64,000 bases of DNA from CALECP01 sp964389925 (GTDB lineage: Bacteria > Chloroflexota > Anaerolineae > Promineifilales > Promineifilaceae), in assembly GCA_964389925.1 (NCBI GenBank), contig CAYMGE010000003.1, forward strand, positions 61,400-125,399, written 5' to 3'. A model generated the notes under the pieces. It was not told the origin of the DNA, did no database searches, and saw nothing but the letters and a program-made list of their open reading frames with translations. The number at the start of each line of letters is the position of its first letter. Positions within the stretch are counted from its first letter, which is position 1. Positions 7,860-15,400 of this stretch are shown here, one piece after another. The position numbers were made by a program, and so were the translations under genes.

Positions 7860-8627
7860 ACAACCGCTGGCAACCACACGAACATTGCCACGTAGTTTGA
7901 CTGTGCCATCTGGCAAAAATGTCACATTTAACGTTCCTCCCGGCATTTCGACAGCAATTTCATCATCACACAACCCTTTTGTACGCATAACGGCCGCAAC
8001 GGCGCAACTGCTGCTTCCTGATGAAAGCGTATAGCCTGCCCCACGTTCCCAAACTTGGGCGATGACGTGCTGGGGGCTAATGAGGTAAACAAATTGGACG
8101 TTTGTACGTTGTGGGAAGCGTGGATGAGATTCAACCTGTGTGCCAAGTGTGCGGGTCATGTCTTCATCAGGGGGGCTATCTAGGATAAAAACGCAGTGCG
8201 GATTCCCCATGGATATGATGTTTGCGGCAAGGATTGTGCCACCAACGACAAGCGGTTCGTCAAGGGCAATGAGGTCGGGGCGACCCATTGATACTTCAAC
8301 GAGGTTGGCAGCAAAAACACGAGCAGTGCGCTGACCTGCGGCAGTCATGATGGTGAAGGGAGTGTCGAGTGCAACGCGGCCTGTTTGCCAAAGGTGGTAG
8401 GCGAAGATGCGGAGGCCGTTGCCGCTAGTCTCGGCCGAACTCCCATCAGGATTGAAAATTTCAACGCCAAAATCGGCCGAGTCCGTCTCAACCTCACACA
8501 AAATGCCATCACCTCCCACACCATAAATTGGTGAGCAGGCATTCTCGAATTCTCCATCAATGACTGTATAGGCGTTCCCCACCGCCTGATATTTCCAAAA
8601 ATTGTTTTTAGCGCGTCGTTGCTTCAT
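7848..8627 (-). CDS. dapF: Diaminopimelate epimerase-like protein lacking one catalytic Cys
   Basis: Family members invert LL- to meso-diaminopimelate for lysine and peptidoglycan. The fold markers are clear: F-N-P-D-G-S at 58-63, S-G-N-G-L-R at 68-73, SMGNPHC in the middle and SSGSSSC near 202-208. In classical DapF both proton-transfer residues are Cys. Here the second (Cys208) is kept, but the first position reads T-S-G-N-G, with Ser68 where C-G-N-G is usual. It may be a divergent DapF or an isomerase of a related substrate. An upstream TTG at 8663 extends the frame, but ATG 8627 fits the family start. 259 residues; divergent from the DUF1737 gene. Confidence 0.75.
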   Translation of the reverse strand: MKQRRAKNNFWKYQAVGNAYTVIDGEFENACSPIYGVGGDGILCEVETDSADFGVEIFNPDGSSAETSGNGLRIFAYHLWQTGRVALDTPFTIMTAAGQRTARVFAANLVEVSMGRPDLIALDEPLVVGGTILAANIISMGNPHCVFILDSPPDEDMTRTLGTQVESHPRFPQRTNVQFVYLISPQHVIAQVWERGAGYTLSSGSSSCAVAAVMRTKGLCDDEIAVEMPGGTLNVTFLPDGTVKLRGNVRVVASGCLHR

Positions 8628-8666
8628 AATGTAGTATGGAATGTTATAGTGAATTTGGAGCAAAAT

Positions 8667-8825
8667 ATGGAATACATGATTGTCGGGGCTGATTCCCCAA
8701 AAGAGTTGATGGACAAAATAAACCAGCTTTGCAAAACGGGCTGGCTTCCCACGGGCGGTGTCTCAACAGCCATGCACGGTGCTGGAACCATTTGGTATTA
8801 TCAGGCCGTCATCAAAGGCGTGTAA
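8667..8825 (+). CDS. DUF1737 domain small protein
   Basis: A 52-residue protein that matches the DUF1737 pattern: an initial M-E-Y strand, a helix SPKELMDKINQL, then GWLPTGGVS. This domain is common in bacteria and of unknown function. GGAGC lies 8 nt before ATG 8667, and the longer frame from 8619 has no such site, so the short form is chosen. Possible -10 TATAGT at 8645. It is divergent from dapF and its last 14 bp overlap the 3' end of cbiO on the other strand. Confidence 0.7.
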   Translation: MEYMIVGADSPKELMDKINQLCKTGWLPTGGVSTAMHGAGTIWYYQAVIKGV

Positions 8826-9606
8826 ACAGTTGTTCGCGGGTGCGCGGCGTGGGCGTTAGCTTGAGCTTTTTCGCCAACGCCAGCACCCATGGCATTTCCC
8901 AGCCACAGGTTGCAAGAATCTCTTCATCTCCTAGAATTTCAATGGGTGAACCTTGCGCTAGCAAGCGCCCAGCTTGCAACACAATCACCTCGTCTGCCCA
9001 ACTATATGCACGGTTTAAGTCGTGCGTGACAAGTAGAACAGTGCGACCCTGTGTAACGAGATTGCCAAACAGTGATAAAAGGCGGCGTTGAATCCAGTCG
9101 TCAAGACTGGCAAGTGGCTCATCCGCAATCAACAGTTGGGGGCGCATTGCCAGCACGCCAGCAATCGCAACACGCATCTTTTGGCCGCCGCTGAGGGCAT
9201 GAATGGGTCGGTCTAGCAAAGAGGTTATTTGGAGAAGTTCGGCCGACTCCCCCACCCGCTCTCGCACTTGAATCTCATCCAATCCCAAATTCAAAGGCCC
9301 AAACGCAATATCCTCCACAACGGTCGCGGCAAAAAGCTGATTCTCCGCTTCTTGAAAAATTAGACCGACCTGTTGGCGTAATTGGCGCAAGCCCTTGCGA
9401 TTGTATTGAATCGGGTTGTTGTGAAAATAGATTGTGCCGCTTTTCGGCCGAAGCAATCCATTCAAATGTCGCACCAGCGTCGATTTTCCCGATCCGTTTG
9501 TACCAACCAACGCAACACGTTTCCCCGCCTCAATCGTCAATGAGAGCTCGGTCAATGCCTGCTCGCCCGTCGGATATTCATAGCTTACATTTCTAAGTTC
9601 AATCAT
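8812..9606 (-). CDS. cbiO: Cobalt/nickel ECF transporter ATPase
   Basis: ATP-hydrolysing subunit driving metal uptake by the CbiMNQO transporter, on the inner face of the membrane. The 264 residues contain Walker A GTNGSGKST near residues 35-43, the signature LSGGQ, Walker B LLIADEP and the switch His in LLVTHDLNR. It follows cbiQ by 44 bp on the same strand. Sequence alone cannot tell Co from Ni, but the cobN and cobO genes nearby favour cobalt. ECF ATPases for other substrates look alike; the presence of CbiM and CbiN settles the family. Confidence 0.9.
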   Translation of the reverse strand: MIELRNVSYEYPTGEQALTELSLTIEAGKRVALVGTNGSGKSTLVRHLNGLLRPKSGTIYFHNNPIQYNRKGLRQLRQQVGLIFQEAENQLFAATVVEDIAFGPLNLGLDEIQVRERVGESAELLQITSLLDRPIHALSGGQKMRVAIAGVLAMRPQLLIADEPLASLDDWIQRRLLSLFGNLVTQGRTVLLVTHDLNRAYSWADEVIVLQAGRLLAQGSPIEILGDEEILATCGWEMPWVLALAKKLKLTPTPRTREQLFTRL

Positions 9607-9650
9607 TGAGGCTCATGTTTCAGATTGGCAGAATTCAAAACATCTTCATG

Positions 9651-10379
9651 TTACCCAACGACTATGCGAATAGCTGTCATCAATGTGAAGACAGCAATGG
9701 CGTATGCCGTTAACCAATTCGCCCAGTGTTGTTCATGCTCAAACCAAACCGGTAATCTCTCTTCCCCATTACGCGCTTGATAAGCCGCATTGAGAACGCT
9801 CACACGCTGATAAGTCTGCACGAATAGCCGCGCCGCAAGCAAACCGGCCGAGCGCATCGCCAACCGGCGCGTACTATAGCCGAGTCGTGCCGCTTGTGCC
9901 GTTCGCATGTTTGATAATTGAGTGCGTAGTGTCCAAAGAAATCGGTAGGTTAACAACATGAGGTCAATTAACAAATCAGGAACACGCCACTGTTTTGCAA
10001 GTTTGACAAGTTCATGTAGAGGCGTTGTCAAAGCGAGGAAGTTGAGACAACTTACGGCACCGAGCGTGCGAAAAATCAGTCTTGTAGTCATTTGATAGGC
10101 GTTTTCTTGTAGACTCATTTGGAAGGGATCAAAGACAATTGTCCCAATGCTGAGGAGGATAAAGATGAACTCGGCCGAGACCAGCCGCATCCATACGCGC
10201 CAATCAACCCGACCATAGCCAACCGTTAAAACGGACATTGCCAATAAAAGTATGAGGGCGGGAATCGGCCGATTCAACAATAAGCACAAAAGCAGCAGCC
10301 CAATCGCCACTATGCCTTTTTGAACGGGCGCAATGTACCGTAATGCAGAATTATGCGCTGCGAGATCACTCTCAATCAT
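9651..10379 (-). CDS. cbiQ: Cobalt/nickel ECF transporter T component
   Basis: Membrane coupling subunit linking CbiO to the substrate-binding CbiMN pair. It starts with the typical amphipathic segment and has about five to six hydrophobic helices between residues 20 and 235. The family's Ala-Arg coupling motifs appear as A-A-R-L-G and A-A-R-L-F-V. ATG 10379 follows a GGGT site; GTG at 10400 gives seven more residues and is less likely. The start lies within 15 bp of the first of three palindromic operator copies, so it has its own promoter, separate from cbiMN. Confidence 0.87.
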   Translation of the reverse strand: MIESDLAAHNSALRYIAPVQKGIVAIGLLLLCLLLNRPIPALILLLAMSVLTVGYGRVDWRVWMRLVSAEFIFILLSIGTIVFDPFQMSLQENAYQMTTRLIFRTLGAVSCLNFLALTTPLHELVKLAKQWRVPDLLIDLMLLTYRFLWTLRTQLSNMRTAQAARLGYSTRRLAMRSAGLLAARLFVQTYQRVSVLNAAYQARNGEERLPVWFEHEQHWANWLTAYAIAVFTLMTAIRIVVG

Positions 10380-10392
10380 TTTTACCCATCTA

Positions 10393-10455
10393 TAACGCAC
10401 TGCATCTTGATTTCATGACGCAGTGTGTTATTATTATTCATAACGCACTGCGTTA
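10393..10455. promoter_or_regulatory. Three-copy palindromic operator TAACGCAcTGCGTTA
   Basis: A perfect 15-bp palindrome, TAACGCACTGCGTTA, lies at 10441-10455. A near copy, TGACGCAGTGTGTTA, is at 10416-10430, and a half-preserved copy, TAACGCACTGCATCT, is at 10393-10407. Centres are at 10448, 10423 and 10400, so spacings of 25 and 23 nt place them roughly two helical turns apart, on one face. They fill the gap between divergent cbiQ and the coiled-coil gene. This is the layout of a cooperative repressor site, most likely metal- or cobalamin-responsive. I do not recognise the cognate regulator and none is encoded next to it. Confidence 0.7.
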
Positions 10456-10528
10456 CAACAAAGAATCATCACGCGCTTAACTGCGTGCTATGTAAGAATA
10501 GGCTTTCCCTAGCTTAGGAGTAAACAAC

Positions 10529-11251
10529 ATGGCAAACATTACCATTGAAGAAATCCAATCAACCGCGAAAGAAGTCCAGAACGAAGCCGTGCAGACAACT
10601 CAAAAGGCGATGCGCCTACAGCTTGGCGTAATCGGCTTGGCGTATGATGCACTTGTCAACGTGCTAGAAAATAGCGGTGACTTCCTGAACCGTGCAATTG
10701 AACGCGGTGAACGCATTGAAGCAACTGCAAAGCACGAGTTTGAAAAATACTACAACCGCGCCGAAGAGCAGGTTGACACAATGCAAACCCGCGTGACGGG
10801 TATCGTCAAACGGGCTGAAAAAGCCGTCGAGGAAAATGTTGAAATTGCAACTGACATTGCGATTGCGGCGGAGGCAAAAGCCGAAGCGGCCGCTGAAGAG
10901 ATCATGCCAGAGCTTGAGGCTCCTATTGCTAACTATGACAGCATGACGGCAAAGGAAGTTAATGCTCAACTGGACGGTATGACCAATGCACAGTTGCAGG
11001 ATGTGAAAATCTACGAAGTTGCCAATCAGAACCGCGTCACCATCGTGCGTGAAGTTAACAGCAAGATGGTTGAATTGCCTGTTGCCAACTATGACAGCAT
11101 GACGGTTGCGGAATTGGAGCCGGTTTTGGCAACGCTTTCGGCCGAAGAACTCAATGCCATCAAAGCGTATGAAATCGCTCATGAGAATCGTGTCACATTA
11201 CTGCGTGCAGTTGACAGCGAATTGGAAAGCGAAGAAGAAGCAACGTCATAA
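10529..11251 (+). CDS. Coiled-coil protein with two NYDSMT repeats, function unknown
   Basis: 240 residues, strongly acidic and Ala/Glu-rich. The first 120 residues are amphipathic helix, with a short hydrophobic patch (LGVIGLAYDALVNVL) as in phasins and apolipoprotein-like proteins. Residues 122-230 hold two copies of a unit of about 45 residues that begins A-N-Y-D-S-M-T, continues with E-x-x-x-x-L and ends Y-E-x-A-x-x-N-R-V-T. RBS GGAG stands 8 nt before ATG 10529. It runs opposite to the transporter genes and splits cbiMN from cbiQO, only 3 bp from the cbiN end. It shares the triple operator with cbiQ. A surface- or granule-coating role is a guess. Confidence 0.75.
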   Translation: MANITIEEIQSTAKEVQNEAVQTTQKAMRLQLGVIGLAYDALVNVLENSGDFLNRAIERGERIEATAKHEFEKYYNRAEEQVDTMQTRVTGIVKRAEKAVEENVEIATDIAIAAEAKAEAAAEEIMPELEAPIANYDSMTAKEVNAQLDGMTNAQLQDVKIYEVANQNRVTIVREVNSKMVELPVANYDSMTVAELEPVLATLSAEELNAIKAYEIAHENRVTLLRAVDSELESEEEATS

Positions 11252-11254
11252 CGT

Positions 11255-11572
11255 TTAGGTTTTACGGTACGGAATGTTAGACTCGTCCCAATGAGGATGA
11301 GTCTTTTTTATTCCTCGCAAATATCCAAACACATACCCAATCACACTTGCACCCAGCGCAGCCTGTAGCGCAAACAGCAAGCTCTCCGTCTCCCCACCCG
11401 GCGGCGACCAAATCGACTCAAACCACGGCTCATACTCTGGCGCAAGTTCCTCCGCAAGCTCACCTGCCTGCCCATCTGCTCCCCCAAATTCTGAATCCTG
11501 AATTACTATCAATGGCACAACTGCCAATGCGATCACAATCAAAAAAAGTACCCAATTTGGAATTTTCTCCAT
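11255..11572 (-). CDS. cbiN: Cobalt transport protein CbiN
   Basis: Small auxiliary membrane subunit that works with CbiM in metal capture. Its 105 residues have two helices (7-25 and 63-86) around an outside loop. The loop carries the family signature FGGADGQAGELAEE followed by PWF..IW.PP..E.ESLLFALQAALGA. RBS GGGAG lies 8 nt before ATG 11572. It follows cbiM by 107 bp. The convergent coiled-coil gene ends 3 bp beyond its stop. Confidence 0.92.
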   Translation of the reverse strand: MEKIPNWVLFLIVIALAVVPLIVIQDSEFGGADGQAGELAEELAPEYEPWFESIWSPPGGETESLLFALQAALGASVIGYVFGYLRGIKKTHPHWDESNIPYRKT

Positions 11573-11679
11573 CAGTTTAACTCCCTTGCGAGAATGTGTT
11601 TCGGAATTTGACCCGTGTCACGAAGTTTTCATCACAATATTACGCAACGCGCTGCGAATCCCAAACACACCTCCAAAAA

Positions 11680-12408
11680 TCATGTGGCTAAATGTGTGCG
11701 TGCCAGTTCTGCTGGATTCTGCTTCGCCAATGCACGCACGATAATCACCGTCAAAATCCCTTCGCTGATCGCCAGTGGAATTTGCGTAATTGCGAAAATG
11801 CCCAGAAATTTGATGATCGATGCGAGGATGCCAATGTCACTGGGAAAGGCTAGGCCAAGCTGCACAGATGTGACAAAGTAGGCCGTTAGATTTGCCAAAG
11901 CCGCACCTAAAAAGACGGCCGCATCGCGTGACTGGTTTTTCAGTCCACGAAAAACAGCATATCCTAACAGCGGCCCTGCAATCGCCATCGAAAAGGCATT
12001 TGCTCCCAGCGTCGTCAAGCCACCATGCGCCAACAGAATCGCCTGAAATAGCAGCACAATCGTTCCCAGAACGGGCATCACCATCGGTCCAAAAAGCATC
12101 GCACCTAACCCCGTCCCGGTCGGGTGAGAACTCGATCCCGTCACTGACGGGATTTTCAATGATGAAAGCACAAACGAAAACGCCGCGCTCAATGCCAATA
12201 ATAGCCGCGTTTCGCTGTTCTCCTGTGTCACTTGCTGCACACGCCGAAAACTAATCACCCAGAACGGGGCCGCGATGACAAACCAAAAGACCGCCCAGCC
12301 AACGGGCAGAAACCCCTCAGCGATGTGCATTTGTAGGGGGGCGGCTTGCAGCGTCTTGCTTGAAACCAAGACCCCTAGCGCTAAAAATATCCACATCCAA
12401 CGTCTCAT
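11680..12408 (-). CDS. cbiM: Cobalt/nickel ECF transporter substrate-binding subunit CbiM
   Basis: Membrane protein that binds the metal ion. A cleavable signal peptide (residues 1-22) exposes M-H-I-A-E-G-F-L-P. In CbiM/NikM proteins this N-terminal Met-His forms the metal site, so cleavage just before it is expected. Further markers are the SSSHPTGTGLGA segment and six to seven helices. RBS AGGAG precedes ATG 12408. It is 50 bp behind cobN on the same strand, so uptake and chelation genes are probably co-transcribed. Confidence 0.93.
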   Translation of the reverse strand: MRRWMWIFLALGVLVSSKTLQAAPLQMHIAEGFLPVGWAVFWFVIAAPFWVISFRRVQQVTQENSETRLLLALSAAFSFVLSSLKIPSVTGSSSHPTGTGLGAMLFGPMVMPVLGTIVLLFQAILLAHGGLTTLGANAFSMAIAGPLLGYAVFRGLKNQSRDAAVFLGAALANLTAYFVTSVQLGLAFPSDIGILASIIKFLGIFAITQIPLAISEGILTVIIVRALAKQNPAELARTHLAT

Positions 12409-12458
12409 TTCATACTCTCCTATTCAAATTGACTTTCCGTTTTTCAAAATCTATGCGC

Positions 12459-15400
12459 TCAATAACCTACCTTGTCTTCTAACAAGCCCTCCGCTTCCAT
12501 TGCTGCATCTAGCAATTTCTCGCGCGTCTCTGGCTTAGGGCTTTCCCAGAGACCACGATCCATCGCTTCTAACAATCGGTCTGTCATCGCTTGTCGCGCC
12601 CACGGATTGGACTTTTCCAGAAATTGCTGCATCGTCTCATCAAAAACGTAGCTCTCTGCAACCTGTTCATACATCCAGTCAGCCATAATACCGCTTGTCG
12701 CGTCGTATCCGAAGAGGTAATCGACGGTTGCAGCGAGTTCAAGGCCGCCTTTATAGCCGTGCCGCTGAATTGACGCGATCCATTTTGGATTAACGACACG
12801 ACTACGGAAAACGCGGCGAGCTTCCTCCTTTAAGTCACGCACTTTAATACGGGCTGGATCGCTGTTGTCGCCAAAAAATTGGCGGGGCTGTTTGCCGGAC
12901 AATGCGCGAATGCTGGCGATCATGCCACCGTGATATTGTAAGTAGTCGTCGCTGTCGAAGATGTCATGCTCACGGTTGTCCTGATTTTTGACAGCGACGG
13001 CAACTCCTTCCAAAACGTGTCGAAAGGTGTCACGTCGGTCTACGCCGTACTCATTTGCGCTATATGCGTAGCCACCCCAGTTGACATAGGCCGTGGCGAA
13101 GTCGTGTTCGTCTGTCCAGTTTTGATTGTCGATGAGTGGCAAGATGCCTGCCCCATAGCTGCCCGGCTTGCTGCCGAAGATGCGATAGCTGGCTTCACGC
13201 TGGCTGTCTGATTTTTCTGCATCTGCAAGGACATGCTTGCGGATGAAATTTTGCTCCAGCGGTTCGTCTAAGTTGGCGACTAGCTGCACTGCGTCGTCTA
13301 AAAGCTCGATCAGGTGTGGAAATGCGTCGCGGAAGAAACCGCTGATTCGCATGAGAACGTCGATGCGCGGTCGGCCGAGTTCCCCCAACTCGATCACCTC
13401 AACCCCGATCAAGCGGCGATTTTCGGGCTGATACTTCGGCCGAACTCCCAACAACGCAAAACATTCCGCCAGATCATCGCCGTGCGTTCGCATCGCACTC
13501 GTCCCCCAAATGCTCAACCCAACGCGCTCCGGGTAGCCTCCTTCTTCATCGAGATATTTTTGCAACAGTTCATTCGCCAACGCCTGCCCTACGCGCCACG
13601 CCGTCTCATTTGGAATCCCACGCGGGTCAACGGCGTAAAAGTTGCGACCTGTTGGCAAAATATGCGCCATCCCGCGTGTGGGGGAACCACTCGGCCCCGC
13701 CGGAATATACTTGCCTTGCAAGCCCTTGAGAATTTGGGCAATTTCTTGTTGCTCACTTTCTTTGAGAGCGGGGCGAATCGTTTTGTCGACAAAATTCAGA
13801 GTTTGGGCAATTTCCTCACTGTAAAATGGATTTTCTATCCCCTTACTTGCCAATATTTCCCGACAAACAAGATCAATATGCTCGACCACATCCGCATGTG
13901 TCAGATTCGTCAACAGGCCATTGGCAACTGTTGGCAAATCGATCTGAGTAGAGAGCTTTGCGCCAAGATTGTCTAAAAGCTCAGAAAGCTCAAATCCCAA
14001 AACGTTTGCAACACCTTCTCGCAACGACGGCACGTCCAAGTTTGGTAAGCGCGTCAACGCAAACAGCGTGTCTACAAGCTGCTGCCCTTCAAATGGTTCG
14101 CCCAACGTATACAGCCCATCTCGAATTTGCAGCGTGCCAATCTCACACAAATAGCCGTCCAAATCTTCCATCAAATGTGCAAAATCTTTGCCCGTCATCT
14201 CCGCCAGCGTGACGGGTGTGCCGTCTTCGGTGATGCTAGCATCCCATTCGTGGGTATGATCGCCATGTGTTTGTGTACCGAGAACTTCGAGATCATCACC
14301 CAAGTTGGCGCGTTCCATCACGTTCCAAATCTGGCGTTGCAACATGGGCAGCTTGGTTGGGTCGAGAGCCTCTAGTTGGTAGTATTGATCGACAAGTTGC
14401 TGTAGCTCGTCGAGATCGCCGTAGGTCTCGGCCGATGTCATCGGTGGCATCAAGTGATCGACAATCACCCCATGCGCCCGCCGCTTCGCCTGCATTCCCT
14501 CCCCCGGATCATTGACAATAAACGGATAAATCAGCGGCAGATCGTCTAAAAATAGATCAGGGTAGCACGTTTGAGAGACACCGACCCCTTTACCGGGCAG
14601 CCATTCGAGCGTTCCATGCTTGCCCATGTGGATTACAGCATCGGCCACAAACGCTTCGCGCACCCATTGATAAAATGCGGCATAGTGGTGCGTCGGTGGC
14701 AAGTCTGGTTGATGATAAATTGCATCGGGGTCCATCCCATAACCGCGTGGCGGTTGCAACGCCAAAAAGATGTTGCCCAAGCGCAATCCCGCAAATTTCA
14801 ATGCACCTTCGTGAAAATAAACCTCATTTTTCGCGCCATTCCAACGTGCCGTCATCTGCTCTCGATTCTTTGCCGGATAATCGTCAAACCACGTTTTATA
14901 TTGTTCGAGCGACACGCTTTCTGCCTGTGCAAGCTGTTCCTCTGTCATCCATTCGACATCATAGCTACAGCGTTCGATGAGGGCATGGATGAGTGCATCG
15001 CCGTCTTTCGGCCGATCTCCAACCGTATATCCCATCTCCTCCATCCGATCCAACAGATGAATCAGGCTTGCAGGCGTGTCTAGTCCAACTGCATTGCCAA
15101 TTTTCGCTGCCTTGCCCGGCGCATTGGTCAACACAATCGCTACCCGCTTCTCCGCATTTGCCTTACGCTGCAAAACTGTCATTCGCCGCGCTAGCCCAAC
15201 GACCCGCTCAATGCGGTCTGGCACAGGCACATAGCTGACGATTTTGGATTTTGGGTTTTGGATTTTGGATTTACGGCCGTTTTGAACTAGGTCAAGCGAG
15301 AGATTTTCTGCTTGCTGTTCACTACTAACGGTTGACTGTTTTCCATCTTTGAAGCTGATTGGGACAGTTACGATTCGGCCGTCAAACTCAGGCATCGCAA

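Noticed and set aside
10664..11182. 172-codon minus-strand frame opposite the coiled-coil gene
   Set aside because: Shadow of the repeat-containing plus-strand gene, which has RBS, promoter region and coherent composition.
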